A stretch of DNA of 64,000 nt, taken from assembly GCA_024707365.1 (NCBI GenBank), contig JANPZV010000005.1, positions 1,054,001-1,118,000 of the forward strand. Direction: 5' to 3'. A program made the translations under genes and the position numbers. This document shows positions 43,848 through 52,645 of the stretch, piece after piece (the first letter of the stretch is position 1; each line of letters starts with the position of its first letter). A model generated the notes under the pieces. That model worked only from the letters and a program-made list of their open reading frames with translations, ran no database searches and was not told where the DNA came from. The DNA is from Terricaulis sp. (lineage in GTDB: Bacteria; Pseudomonadota; Alphaproteobacteria; Caulobacterales; Aquidulcibacteraceae).

Positions 43848-44642
43848 GTGAGCGACGTCTTCATCTCCTATAAGCGCGAGGACATCGCCAAGATGGAGCC
43901 GCTTAACGCGCTTCTGCTCGATCTCGACGTGCCGGTCTGGTTCGATTCCGGGATCGAGGTGGGGGCGGCTTGGGAGCGGCGCATCGAGGCGCAGCTCGAT
44001 AAGGCCAAGGCGGTGATCGTCTGCTGGACGTTCGCGGCGCTCTCTTCGCACTGGGTCAAGCGCGAGGCCGAGACCGGCTATCTGCGCGGCATGCTTGCGC
44101 CGCTGAAGCTTGAGCCGTGCGCGCTGGTTGCGCCATTCGATGCGGTGCAGACCGCCGATCTCACCGATTGGCGCGGCGCGCCCGATCACCCGGAGCTGCA
44201 AAAGCTGCTGCTGCGGCTCGAAGCGCTGCTCGGGCGCAACAACCTCGCGCGCAATGCGCGGCTGCGCGCGGGCGGGCAGAAAGAAGAAATGGTGCGCCTG
44301 TTGCGCGCGCTTTTGGTTGAACGCGCGCGCGCGGGCGCGCCCTACACCTACACCGAAGCGGCGGATGCGCTGCGTGCTGCGGCGGCTGAGCAGGGCTTGC
44401 GCATCGGCGAGTTCGATCAGCAAACGCTGTGGGGCGCGCTTGATGCGATCTCCGAGCAAAACCGCCGCCGCCGCGAGCCGCCGCTCGATGTGCTGGTCGT
44501 CTCCAAGGAAACCGGCCGGCCAGGCCGCGGCTATTGGCAGAAAAGCGCGTTCCTACCGGGCGATGGCGATGCGCTGGAGCGCGCGCTGTTTGAGCGCCAC
44601 CTCGCCAGCGTGCGCGCCGCCAAATGGGCGCAGGACGTTTAG
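43848..44642 (+). CDS. TIR-domain protein
   Basis: 264 residues. Residues 1-130 form a TIR domain: SDVFISYKREDIAKMEPLNA, VPVWFDSGIEVGAAWERRIE (BB-loop region), AKAVIVCWTFAALSSHWVKR with Glu73 at the position of the NADase glutamate. A C-terminal domain (about 165-264; TYTEAADALRAAAAEQG, PPLDVLVVSKETGRPGRGYW) looks winged-helix-like and is found with diverse effector domains. Bacterial TIR proteins degrade NAD+ or make signalling cyclic ADP-ribose in phage defence. No SIR2 or other Thoeris partner is adjacent. GTG start with GGAG upstream. Confidence 0.85.
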   Translation: MSDVFISYKREDIAKMEPLNALLLDLDVPVWFDSGIEVGAAWERRIEAQLDKAKAVIVCWTFAALSSHWVKREAETGYLRGMLAPLKLEPCALVAPFDAVQTADLTDWRGAPDHPELQKLLLRLEALLGRNNLARNARLRAGGQKEEMVRLLRALLVERARAGAPYTYTEAADALRAAAAEQGLRIGEFDQQTLWGALDAISEQNRRRREPPLDVLVVSKETGRPGRGYWQKSAFLPGDGDALERALFERHLASVRAAKWAQDV

Positions 44643-44861
44643 CCCGCATGTTCTGAGCGGCCGATTGCGCGGATCGTTCCAAATCGGGCCGCGATTCCGC
44701 ACCTTGGTCTGCGGGTGTTCCAGTTCGGGAGCCCTTGCCCGGCTATGTGGCAAGCGCTTGTGCGCCGCGGCTGTTGATCGAACGTAAAATGGCGCCTCGT
44801 TTTGGCGTGCGCCGTGCACGTCCTCCGCGACGATCGCAGAAGCGGGCGAAGGCGGAGCAAG

Positions 44862-46001
44862 ATGCGGCTAGAGGCATTGGATAGTTGGCGCGGGGCGGCG
44901 GCGCTCATGGTCGTCTTGTTCCACGCGCCGATACTGCACGGCGTTTACCATGCCAGCTGGTTCCGCAACATGGCGCCGGTTCTGGACCTATTCTTCATGC
45001 TCAGCGGCTTTGTGATGGCGCTGAGCTTTAGCGACAAAATCGGCGGCGTGAAGACTTTTGTGGCTTATGCGATCCGCCGTGCTGGGCGGGTTTGGCCGTT
45101 GCACTTGGCGATGCTGGCGCTGCTCATTCCAGCGCCGTTTCTCAGCATGCTGGCGGGCAGCGACAATCCGTTTTGGGATTGGCGTTCGCTGGAAGGGCTC
45201 TGGCGGCAACTGCTGCTGATCCAGACTTGGGAGCCTGCGCATGCTTTCTCATGGAATTTTCCGGCCTGGACGTTGTCCGCCGAGGTTTTCGCCTATTTTC
45301 TTTTGGGCCTGATTGGGCTTTTCGCGCGCGATCCGCGCGTGCGGATCGCGCTGATCCTGATCGTCCTTGCCGTATCGCTGAGCTTTTTCTGGAGCGCGAT
45401 GCAAGCGAGCGCGGATTACAACGTCGTTTCGATTTCGCGCGGCGTATTCGGCTTCTTCATGGGTGTTGCGCTTTACGAAATCTGGCGGCGCAGGCCCGTG
45501 CGCGAAGTGGCGACCGCCAGCGTGCTTGAGGTCGTCGCCGCCGTTGCGAGCGTGTCGGTCCTTGTCGCGCATCCTTCCGGGGCCGCGTATTTCAGCATTT
45601 ACGCAGCCTACGCCCTGCTGATCTACACGTTTGCGGGCGACCGCGGCATTGTCTCCAAGCTGATCATAACCAAGCCGCTCGGCTGGCTCGCGACCATGTC
45701 GTTTTCGATGTATATGCTGCACGGCGTGGTGGTGCGCTGGATGCTTGTCGCCGCTGACTTTGTTCAAAAGCGCTTTGACATCCAAGTGCGCGATGTCGAA
45801 ACGAAAATGATCGCGCTGCCCGAGGCTTGGATGAATGATCTGCTCACCCTCGCCTATGTGGGCTTTGTCCTGATCTGCACGCCGTTTGTATACAAGTACG
45901 TCGAAGATCCGAGCCGCCGTTATTTCGTTGAGCTCTCGCGCAAGTATCTTGGAAAAACCGCCAGGGCGCGGGCGTCAAGCGGCGCGCAAACCTCAAGTTG
46001 A
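44862..46001 (+). CDS. Acyltransferase_3 (OafA/NodX-like) membrane O-acyltransferase
   Basis: 379 residues, about ten membrane helices. The family start LEALDSWRGAAALMVVLFHA with the active-site His (FHA), then VLDLFFMLSGFVMALSF, RRAGRVWPLHLAMLALL and FPAWTLSAEVFAYFLLGLI. Such proteins transfer acyl groups to sugars of lipopolysaccharide, peptidoglycan or exopolysaccharide at the membrane. ATG after GGCGGAGCAAG. The 219 bases before it hold no other gene. Confidence 0.9.
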   Translation: MRLEALDSWRGAAALMVVLFHAPILHGVYHASWFRNMAPVLDLFFMLSGFVMALSFSDKIGGVKTFVAYAIRRAGRVWPLHLAMLALLIPAPFLSMLAGSDNPFWDWRSLEGLWRQLLLIQTWEPAHAFSWNFPAWTLSAEVFAYFLLGLIGLFARDPRVRIALILIVLAVSLSFFWSAMQASADYNVVSISRGVFGFFMGVALYEIWRRRPVREVATASVLEVVAAVASVSVLVAHPSGAAYFSIYAAYALLIYTFAGDRGIVSKLIITKPLGWLATMSFSMYMLHGVVVRWMLVAADFVQKRFDIQVRDVETKMIALPEAWMNDLLTLAYVGFVLICTPFVYKYVEDPSRRYFVELSRKYLGKTARARASSGAQTSS

Positions 46002-46047
46002 CGCGCCGAAGCTGGGCGCCTCCTAAAGAGCGCATCCATGCGAAGCC

Positions 46048-46680
46048 TCAGACGAGGCGCTCGAACAGGGCGTTAAACTGCGCTACGGCCGCTTTTGGCC
46101 CCGCCGCATGCGCCCACACGCCGGCGGACACCGCCAGGAAATCCGCGCCCGCGCGCACAAGCGGCTCGGCGTTTTCGACATTGATCCCGCCGATCGCCAC
46201 GCACGGCGTTTCGGCGATCTCGCTCCAGATCTCCAAAATCTCCGGCTCGGCCCAATGCAGCGGCTGCTTTGTGCCGGTGGGATAGAACGCGCCGAAGGCC
46301 ACGTAATCGGCGCCGGCCTCGGCTGCTTCCATCGCAAGGTGGCGCGAGGCATGGCAGGTCACGCCCACGATCTTCTCCCGCCCCAGCGCCGCGCGCGCGG
46401 CGGAATAGCTTGCATCGCTCTGGCCCACATGCACGCCGTCGGCGTCAAGCTTGGCGGCAAGGTCCGGCCGGTCATTGAGGATGAACGCCGCGCCCGCACC
46501 TTGCACGATCGGCTTGAGCGCGGCGCCGATAGCCAGCACGTCTGCATCGCTCACGTCTTTCAGCCTGAGCTGCACGCACGCCACATCGCCCCCGGCCAAA
46601 GCTTCACGCAGCGCGGGCATGAACGCAGCGAGCTCAAGCGCGGGCGGGGTGATGAGATAGAGGCGGCAAGGATCGGCCAT
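46048..46680 (-). CDS. thiE: Thiamine phosphate synthase
   Basis: 210 residues, TIM barrel. [57 protein letters not shown] with the substrate residues, [12 protein letters not shown] (the S/T-rich loop), [20 protein letters not shown]. It couples HMP-PP and thiazole phosphate to thiamine phosphate. Downstream of pgk-fda. A second, more divergent relative is at 60986-61582. Confidence 0.9.
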   Translation of the reverse strand: MADPCRLYLITPPALELAAFMPALREALAGGDVACVQLRLKDVSDADVLAIGAALKPIVQGAGAAFILNDRPDLAAKLDADGVHVGQSDASYSAARAALGREKIVGVTCHASRHLAMEAAEAGADYVAFGAFYPTGTKQPLHWAEPEILEIWSEIAETPCVAIGGINVENAEPLVRAGADFLAVSAGVWAHAAGPKAAVAQFNALFERLV

Positions 46681-46722
46681 GGCGCTTTCCTAGCGCGCGG
46701 CGGCGTGGGATCAAGCGGCCCG

Positions 46723-46850
46723 TCCTCCCCCGCAAGGGGGAGGCGGCGCGCGCGTCAGCGCGTGGCGGAGGGGTGGGCGCTGTCATTTGCAAACGTCAGC
46801 GCTGGCCCCTCAGTCAGCTTCGCTGACAGCTCCCCCTTACGGGGGAGCAC
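46723..46850. repeat. CTCCCCC...GGGGGAG repeat cassette, copy 1
   Basis: Starts with TCCTCCCCCGCAAGGGGGAGG and ends with CTCCCCCTTACGGGGGAGCAC. Between lie GCGCGTCAGCGCGTGGCGGA and CAGTCAGCTTCGCTGACAG sub-palindromes. Same plan as cassettes at 52532, 53720 and 63943. Confidence 0.75.
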
Positions 46851-46856
46851 GAGGTT

Positions 46857-47876
46857 TCAGGCCGCCTGCTTTTCCAGGTCCGTTTTCCATTCGCCCTTGG
46901 AGGCGAGGCCGTTCATGCGGGCGCGGTGCAGGAACGCGCGCTGCGCGGCGGCGACGTTTTCGGCTTTGCCGGCCCAGGCTTTCTGCGGCGCCGCTTGCAG
47001 GGCGCGGCCGTAAGAGAAGGTCATCTTCCAGGGGAAGTCGCCGATCTCGTTCATGCGGGAAAGGTGCGCGGTGGCGAGTTCATCCGATTGCCCGCCCGAG
47101 AGATAGGCGATGCCGGGCACCGCGCTCGGCACGCTGGCTTTCAGCACTTTGATGGTCTTTTCCGCGACCTCATCGATGCTCGCCTGCCTGGCGGCCTTCT
47201 TGCCGGGCACGATCATGTTGGGCTTGAGCACGATGCCTTCGAGCGCGACGTTGAGATAATAGAGCTGCTGGAAGGTTTCCTTCAGCACCCATTCGGTGAC
47301 GGCGGCGGTCGTCTCGATTGCGTTATCGCCATCCATCAGCACTTCGGGCTCGACGATCGGCACGATGTCGAATTCTTGGCAAAGGTTCGCATAGCGCGCG
47401 AGCGCGTGCGCGTTGGCCAGCAAGCCCGCATAGGAAATGTTGTTCGGATCGATGATGGCGCGCCATTTGGCGAAGCGGGCGCCTTTCTCGTAATATTTCG
47501 GCAGCCGCTCATGCAGCTTGTCGAGCCCGCGTGTGATTTTCTCGCCCGGCTTGCCGCCGAGAAGATCGCGCGCGCCTTCATCCACCTTAATGCCGGGGAT
47601 GGCGTTCGCATCCTCGATCAGCTTGACGAGCGGCGTGCCGTCCTTGGCGTTTTGCCAGATGGTTTCATCATACAGGATGACGCCCGAAACATAGCCCATC
47701 GCCTCTTTGGCGCGGAACATCAGCTCGCGATAATCGCGGCGGTTGTCTTCGGTGTTCTGAACGCTGATCGCGTCCATGCGCTTTTGCATCGTGCCGGTGG
47801 ATTCATCGGCGGCCAGAATGCCGCGGCCCGGCGCCACCATCGCCTCAGCGACCTTGTTCAATGCGTCGAGATTCAC
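46857..47876 (-). CDS. fda: Fructose-bisphosphate aldolase, class I
   Basis: 339 residues. N-terminal GRGILAADESTGTMQKRMDA, substrate region VPIVEPEVLMDGDNAI, Schiff-base lysine in LEGIVLKPNMIVPGKKA, and YLSGGQSDELATAHLSRMNE. Splits fructose-1,6-bisphosphate to triose phosphates without a divalent metal. Downstream of pgk on the same strand, in the gap/pgk/fda/thiE gene string. Confidence 0.96.
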   Translation of the reverse strand: MNLDALNKVAEAMVAPGRGILAADESTGTMQKRMDAISVQNTEDNRRDYRELMFRAKEAMGYVSGVILYDETIWQNAKDGTPLVKLIEDANAIPGIKVDEGARDLLGGKPGEKITRGLDKLHERLPKYYEKGARFAKWRAIIDPNNISYAGLLANAHALARYANLCQEFDIVPIVEPEVLMDGDNAIETTAAVTEWVLKETFQQLYYLNVALEGIVLKPNMIVPGKKAARQASIDEVAEKTIKVLKASVPSAVPGIAYLSGGQSDELATAHLSRMNEIGDFPWKMTFSYGRALQAAPQKAWAGKAENVAAAQRAFLHRARMNGLASKGEWKTDLEKQAA

Positions 47877-48021
47877 TTCTCTGCCCCGCGTTCAAGCGAG
47901 GCGCGCGCCCCGCGTCTTGATTGGATATCCAGGGTTTAGCCCGGCTCAAAACAAAACGCCACGCGGGGAAGGGCTTTGGCGAAATCCGCGCCAGCAAAGC
48001 TGATTTGCAGGCGAGAATTGC

Positions 48022-49206
48022 TTACCGTGTTAGCGCTTCCACGCCTGGCAATGCTTTGCCTTCCATCCATTCAAGAAACGCGCCGCCCGCGGTGGACACG
48101 AATGTCATGTCTTGGGCCACACCTGCGTGATTAAGCGCCGCCACCGTATCGCCGCCGCCGGCGACGGCGATCAATTTGCCTTGTTTTGCAAGGTAAGCGG
48201 CGTGTTTTGCGGCGGCGACGGTTGCGGCGTCGAACGGCGGAATCTCAAAAACGCCCAGCGGCCCGTTCCAAATCAAGGTAGCGCTAACATCCATCGCGGC
48301 GATCAAACGCTGCACGGTTTGCGGGCCGGCATCGAGAATTTTTTCATCCGCGTTGATTTGCCCCAGGGGGCGGGTTTGCGAATCCGCGCCGGGCTTCACC
48401 TCGCCGGCCACCACCACGTCGATCGGCAGCAGCAATTCGCATTTGCCCTTGGCCGCTTCCATGATGGCGCGGGCCGTATCGGCCATGTCCTTTTCCGCGA
48501 GCGAGCCGCCGATATCGATCCCTTGCGCGTAGAGGAAGGTGTTGGCCATGCCCCCGCCAATGGCGAGGCGATCGAGCTTGGCGACGAGGTTGTGCAGAAG
48601 GTCAAGCTTGGTCGAAACCTTGGCGCCGCCAACGATGCCGAGCACCGGGCGCCTGGGCTTGCCCAGCGCCGCTTCCAGCGCATCGAGTTCGCGCTCCATC
48701 TGCTTGCCGGCGTAAGCGGGCAGGATGTGCGCGATGCCTTCCGTGCTCGCATGCGCGCGGTGCGCGGCGGAGAAGGCGTCGTTGACGTAAAAATCGCCCA
48801 GCGCGGCGATGGCTTTTGCAAGCTCAGGATCGTTCTTTTCTTCGCCGGCGTGGAAGCGGGTGTTTTCCAAAAGGATCACCCCGCCATTCGGCAGCGCCGC
48901 GATCGCGGCCTTGGCCGCATCGCCCACGCAATCGTCGGCAAAGGCGACATCCGCGCCGAGCAGCTGGCCCAGCGGCGCCGCGACCGGCTGAAGCGACATC
49001 TCCGGCACGCGCTTGCCCTTGGGCCGATCAAAGTGCGCCAGCAGCGCCACTTTGCAGCCCTTGCCTTGCAACGCTTTGATCGTCGGCAGCGCCGCGCGCA
49101 GGCGCGTATCGTCGCTCACCTTGCCGTCGGCCATTGGCACGTTGAAATCCACGCGCACCAGCGCGGTTTGCTCGTTTGGCGCGTCTTCAATCCGGCGAAA
49201 GCTCAC
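48022..49206 (-). CDS. pgk: Phosphoglycerate kinase
   Basis: 394 residues, full length. [72 protein letters not shown], and the nucleotide loop [20 protein letters not shown]. Catalyses 1,3-bisphosphoglycerate + ADP to 3-phosphoglycerate + ATP. GTG start. The preceding small membrane-protein gene overlaps it by 20 bases. Unlike gap, this gene reads through without a shift. Confidence 0.97.
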   Translation of the reverse strand: MSFRRIEDAPNEQTALVRVDFNVPMADGKVSDDTRLRAALPTIKALQGKGCKVALLAHFDRPKGKRVPEMSLQPVAAPLGQLLGADVAFADDCVGDAAKAAIAALPNGGVILLENTRFHAGEEKNDPELAKAIAALGDFYVNDAFSAAHRAHASTEGIAHILPAYAGKQMERELDALEAALGKPRRPVLGIVGGAKVSTKLDLLHNLVAKLDRLAIGGGMANTFLYAQGIDIGGSLAEKDMADTARAIMEAAKGKCELLLPIDVVVAGEVKPGADSQTRPLGQINADEKILDAGPQTVQRLIAAMDVSATLIWNGPLGVFEIPPFDAATVAAAKHAAYLAKQGKLIAVAGGGDTVAALNHAGVAQDMTFVSTAGGAFLEWMEGKALPGVEALTR

Positions 49207-49471
49207 GAGTGCCCCCCAAAACCAAGCCCATCCAATAGAAGAAAGCCATCACCGCCGCCAGCATCGCCAGCGCGATGGCGCTTTGCGTCAGCCGATGGCG
49301 CGGGCTCATGCGCAAAAGCGCGTTGCGGCGGGTGAAATACCAGGCGCCGATCGCTGCAATAATGAGCGCGCCCAGGCCCCAGGACGGCGCGTTCAGCCAG
49401 CCGGCGATGTGGGCGGCGAGGAGAAAGCCAAGATCGACGCCGGCGGTGCGGATGTTGGGCCTTTTAGCCAT
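49187..49471 (-). CDS. Small membrane protein of unknown function
   Basis: 94 residues beginning [11 protein letters not shown], with two or three hydrophobic segments ([49 protein letters not shown]). Its end overlaps the pgk start. I recognise no family. The overlap suggests co-translation with pgk, and a repeat lies just upstream. Confidence 0.6.
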   Translation of the reverse strand: MAKRPNIRTAGVDLGFLLAAHIAGWLNAPSWGLGALIIAAIGAWYFTRRNALLRMSPRHRLTQSAIALAMLAAVMAFFYWMGLVLGGTRELSPD

Positions 49472-49483
49472 GCCGCGCCCACT

Positions 49484-49590
49484 CGTCATTCCGGGGCTTC
49501 GCGGAGCGAAGAACCCGGAACCCAGGAGCGACAAAGCGCGGTGCGTTGGCCCCTAGGTTCCGGCCCGCGCTTCGCGCGACCGGAATGACG
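49484..49590. repeat. Palindromic repeat CGTCATTCCGG...CCGGAATGACG
   Basis: Terminal arms CGTCATTCCGG and CCGGAATGACG enclose inner repeats GCTTCGCGGAGCGAAG and GCGCTTCGCGCG. This is a type of mobile-like intergenic palindrome common in Alphaproteobacteria. Confidence 0.7.
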
Positions 49591-49606
49591 AAGGATGAAA
49601 CGGCAA

Positions 49607-50113
49607 TCACGACATCAAGAAATCGCGCTTGCCCAGCTCAACGCCGTTATGGCGCAGGATGTCGTAGGCGGTGGTGACGTGGAAATAGAAATTCGGCAGC
49701 GCCCAGGTGTTGAGATAATCGACGCCGGAAAACTTGCGCTCATCGATGCGCAGTTTCAGCGTGATTTCGCGCCGCTCCGCGCCTTGCAGCTGCGCGGGCG
49801 TGAACGCTTCCACCAGCGCGATGGTTTTGGCGATGCGCGCCTGCAGATCGGCGAAGCTGGTTTCGCTGTCGTTGAAGGCTTCGGGCGCTTGGCCGGCGAG
49901 ACGCGCCATCGCGCCCTTGGCGTGATCGGTGGCGATCTGCACTTGGCGGATCAGCGGAAACATATCGGGCGCGAGCCGCGCGTTCAGCAGCGCTTCGGGC
50001 TCGATCTTGTGCGCCTTGGCGTGCGCTTCGGCCTTGGTCAGCATGCCGGAGAGGTTTTTCAGCATGCGCGCGAACGTGGGCGCGCTGAAGCCGTAGATCG
50101 AAACATCGCTCAT
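49607..50113 (-). CDS. DUF1993 family protein
   Basis: 168 residues. [80 protein letters not shown] and ELGKRDFL are the DUF1993 (DinB-like four-helix) signature. His residues in a DinB-type arrangement suggest metal binding, but no activity is known. The start is the ATG giving MSDVSIYGFS. Adjacent small membrane-protein genes lie on the same strand, two bases upstream. Confidence 0.82.
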   Translation of the reverse strand: MSDVSIYGFSAPTFARMLKNLSGMLTKAEAHAKAHKIEPEALLNARLAPDMFPLIRQVQIATDHAKGAMARLAGQAPEAFNDSETSFADLQARIAKTIALVEAFTPAQLQGAERREITLKLRIDERKFSGVDYLNTWALPNFYFHVTTAYDILRHNGVELGKRDFLMS

Positions 50114-50115
50114 GC

Positions 50116-50391
50116 TTAAACCAATCCTGCCGCGCCAAGCCCGAGCCAGTAAGAGCCCATGGCGATGGCGATGATGACGAAACCGGCCACGCGCGTGACA
50201 TGCGCGCGCCCCTTGGCGCTCAGCCGCCGCAATGGGGCCGCGCGCGAGGCGTTCCAATAGATCACCATCGAGCCCGCCGCCAGCCCCGCCAGCCAGTAGG
50301 GCGCATCGAACAAGCCGCAGGAAAAGATGATGAGCGCGCAACCAAGATCGCCAAAGGCGATGGCCAATTGCTTATCCTGGCGCGTCATCAT
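50116..50391 (-). CDS. Small membrane protein of unknown function
   Basis: 91 residues with two or three hydrophobic stretches (QLAIAFGDLGCALIIFSCGL, WLAGLAAGSMVIYW, VAGFVIIAIAMGSYWLGLGA). It ends two bases before the DUF1993 start, so it is probably co-transcribed. It resembles the 94-residue protein at 49187-49471 in layout. No family recognised. Confidence 0.6.
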   Translation of the reverse strand: MMTRQDKQLAIAFGDLGCALIIFSCGLFDAPYWLAGLAAGSMVIYWNASRAAPLRRLSAKGRAHVTRVAGFVIIAIAMGSYWLGLGAAGLV

Positions 50392-50446
50392 GGGGCGATG
50401 ATGCGCCGGCGCCGGCTAGCGCGCCCGCGTGTTCACCTGCCGCGCT

Positions 50447-50734
50447 TTAAGGGCGCAGCGCGTTCGCAAGCGCGGCGATCAGGAACCCGCCCCAGGGCGT
50501 TGCAAAGCCGGTGATGATGCCGATCGCCAGCGCCGCGCCGTCCTTGCGGTGCGAGGGCATGCGCGCGGCGGTAAAATACTCAAGCGCTAACCATGAGCCG
50601 AGCCAGCCGACGACGAAGAGCCCAAGCCCGTAGCCGAGCTTATCGGTCGCCAGCATCGCCAGCGCAAACCCCACCGCCATCCCCCAAAGCTGCGCTTTGG
50701 CGAACGCGTTGAGTGTGGGGAGGGGGAGTTTCAT
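50447..50734 (-). CDS. Small membrane protein of unknown function
   Basis: 95 residues: LWGMAVGFALAMLATDKLGY, LGLFVVGWLGSWLALEYF and AIGIITGFATPWGGFLIAAL are three candidate membrane helices. Start overlaps the stop of the upstream 94-residue protein (ATGA-type, 50731-50734). Together with neighbours it forms a string of short membrane proteins between gap and DUF1993. No function can be assigned. Confidence 0.6.
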   Translation of the reverse strand: MKLPLPTLNAFAKAQLWGMAVGFALAMLATDKLGYGLGLFVVGWLGSWLALEYFTAARMPSHRKDGAALAIGIITGFATPWGGFLIAALANALRP

Positions 50735-51015
50735 GTGTCCTCGCGGGAGAAAAGTTTTTCACTCGTCGCGGGGTCGTGAAGTGCGATGATCTGTTCTGTC
50801 GAGAGGAAGAAGTCCAATCCATCCTCGGCGAAATACACGTGTTCCCAATCCGCGCCGATGTCGCGTCCCCAAGACCAATTCGCCCCAACGCACGTCTCGC
50901 CGTTTTCGAGCGCGACGCGCGTTGGAGAGAACTTTCTACCAACAAGGATTGTAACGATCTTGGCGCCGCGACCCGGAACGAGGGCGCCTTCGCCCTGCTC
51001 CGGGTACGCTGACAT
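50731..51015 (-). CDS. Small soluble protein of unknown function, coupled to gap
   Basis: 94 residues: [80 protein letters not shown]. The ATG overlaps the gap stop as TAATG, so translation is probably coupled. Base composition is slightly more AT-rich than gap. It looks like a compact alpha/beta protein; no family recognised. A longer ORF in this frame is the antisense-free shadow of gap and is not used. Confidence 0.6.
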   Translation of the reverse strand: MSAYPEQGEGALVPGRGAKIVTILVGRKFSPTRVALENGETCVGANWSWGRDIGADWEHVYFAEDGLDFFLSTEQIIALHDPATSEKLFSREDT

Positions 51016-52023
51016 TAAATCAATTTCCCCATCGCCACGGCCGTGTCGGCCATGCGGTTGGAGAAGCCCCATTCGTTGTCGTACCAGGAAAGGATCGAGG
51101 CGAATTTGCCTTCCATCACTTTGGTCTGATCGTTGTGGAAGATCGAGGAATGGGGGTCGTGGTTGAAATCGAGCGAGACGTTCGGCGCGTCGGTATAGCC
51201 AAGCACGCCTTTGAGCGGGCCGTCGGCGGCGGCTTTGATCGCGGCGTTGATCTCTTCCTTGGAGGTGGCTTTCTTGGCCACGAACTTGAAATCCACGACA
51301 GAAACATTCGGCGTCGGCACGCGGATGGAGATGCCGTCGAGCTTGCCTTTGAGATCGGGGATCACAAGGCCGATGGCTTTGGCGGCGCCGGTTGAGGTCG
51401 GGATCATGTTCAGCGCCGCGGCGCGGGCGCGATAGAGATCCTTGTGCAGCGTATCGAGCGTGGGCTGATCGCCGGTGTAGGAATGGATCGTCGTCATCAT
51501 GCCGTGATCGATGCCGATCGCATCGTTGAGCACCTTCACCACCGGCGCGAGGCAATTGGTGGTGCAGGAAGCGTTGGAGATCACGACATGATCCTTAGTC
51601 AGCCCCCTGATGGTTCACGCCGTAAACCACCGTGTAGTCCGCATTGTCCGCAGGCGCGGAGACGATCACGCGCTTGGCCCCGCCTTCAAGGTGGCTGGCG
51701 GCCTTATCGCGCGCGGTGAAGATGCCGGTGCACTCAAGCGCGATGTCCACCCCGAGCGCCTTGTGCGGCAGCTCAGCCGGGTTGCGGATGGCGGTGACTT
51801 TGATTTTGCCCGTGCCGGCGTCGATCCAATCCTCGCCGCTCGTCACCGTGCCGGGAAAGCGGCCGTGCACGCTGTCGAAGCGGAGCAGGTGCGCGTTGGT
51901 TTCCACCGGCCCAAGATCGTTGATGGCGACCACCTCGATATCGGTGCGCTTGGATTCGATAATGGCGCGCAGCACGTTCCGCCCGATCCGCCCGAACCCG
52001 TTGATCGCCACCTTCACGCTCAT
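51015..52023 (-). CDS. gap: Glyceraldehyde-3-phosphate dehydrogenase (frameshifted)
   Basis: About 335 residues after correction. N-terminal NAD domain [55 protein letters not shown] fifth G at about 51604 ends the frame; with four the protein continues [20 protein letters not shown] with the catalytic Cys, [20 protein letters not shown], and ends [20 protein letters not shown]. Oxidises glyceraldehyde-3-phosphate to 1,3-bisphosphoglycerate. An obvious single-base error site. Confidence 0.95.
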
Positions 52024-52170
52024 TTCGATGCTCCCTGCCGGAAATTGCCGCTTGCCCTGTATGGGGGCGAATTTTCGCCGCATGTCCTAGCCCTAAGCGG
52101 TTGCTGGGTCCAGGCGCGCGGGAGCGGGCGGCTTTCATCGAATCGAGAGCGGGCGTAGCATTTCGTCGCA

Positions 52171-52323
52171 ATGGCGGAAGATTTAACCATAGAAGCCCTG
52201 GATGCGGCGCTCAGCGCCGCTGAAGCGGCGCTGACGCCGGAGGCTGCGCCCGAAGCGCTCGCCGCCGCCGTGCGCGCGCTGGGGCAAGCGGCGCGCGCCG
52301 CTTTGGATGAGGCCCCCGCTTGA
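52171..52323 (+). CDS. Small Ala-rich protein of unknown function
   Basis: 50 residues: MAEDLTIEALDAALSAAEAA then LTPEAAPEALAAAVRALGQA, one predicted helix pair, ending DEAPA. It stands directly before the 6S RNA, divergent from gap. The Ala-rich composition could reflect chance openness in GC-rich DNA, but the ATG, length and position just ahead of 6S RNA favour a real small gene. No family recognised. Confidence 0.45.
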   Translation: MAEDLTIEALDAALSAAEAALTPEAAPEALAAAVRALGQAARAALDEAPA

Positions 52324-52351
52324 GGCTGGCCGCTCTCGCGCCTAGATTCAG

Positions 52352-52526
52352 CGCGGGCGGTGTCTGCGGCGCGCGAGAGGCGCTTTTATCCCAGGGACCG
52401 TATCATCTCTCTCGGGAGCTGGCTCTGCTGCGGGCCCTGGCCTGCAGCACCTGGCGCCCACCTAGTCTTGCTAGGGTTCGAGTGGATGAGCAGGCCTCAC
52501 GGCGCATGTGGCTCCGCCCAACTTTT
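52352..52526 (+). ncRNA. ssrS: 6S RNA
   Basis: About 175 bases matching the alphaproteobacterial 6S RNA plan. A closing stem pairs GGGCGG (52355-52360) with CCGCCC (52514-52519) and TGCG with CGCA just inside. The central region CTCTCGGGAGCTGGCTC, GCGGGCCCTGGCCTGCAGCA and CTAGGGTTCGAGTGGATGAG fits the conserved bubble and flanking stems. It is followed by CAACTTTTTCTC as terminator. It lies upstream of 5-formyltetrahydrofolate cyclo-ligase, the classical position. 6S RNA mimics an open promoter and holds the housekeeping polymerase in stationary phase. End positions are estimated from the stem. Confidence 0.8.
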
Positions 52527-52531
52527 TCTCA

Positions 52532-52645
52532 TCCTCCCCCGCGCGCGGGGGAGGTGCTGAGCGTAGCGAAGCGGGAGGGGGAAGTTGCTGACGCCCCCTC
52601 AGTCTCGCGCTTCGCGCGCGACAGCTCCCCCGCGAGCGGGGGAGC
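52532..52645. repeat. CTCCCCC...GGGGGAG repeat cassette, copy 2
   Basis: TCCTCCCCCGCGCGCGGGGG at the left, CTCCCCCGCGAGCGGGGGAG at the right, with CAGTCTCGCGCTTCGCGCGC between. The right palindrome ends directly before the 5-FCL ATG and supplies its GGGGGAGC. Confidence 0.75.

Noticed and set aside
49187..50734. Strings of small membrane proteins as a possible toxin or transport operon
   Set aside because: They share no recognisable family and only short overlaps; nothing beyond hydrophobicity supports a joint function.
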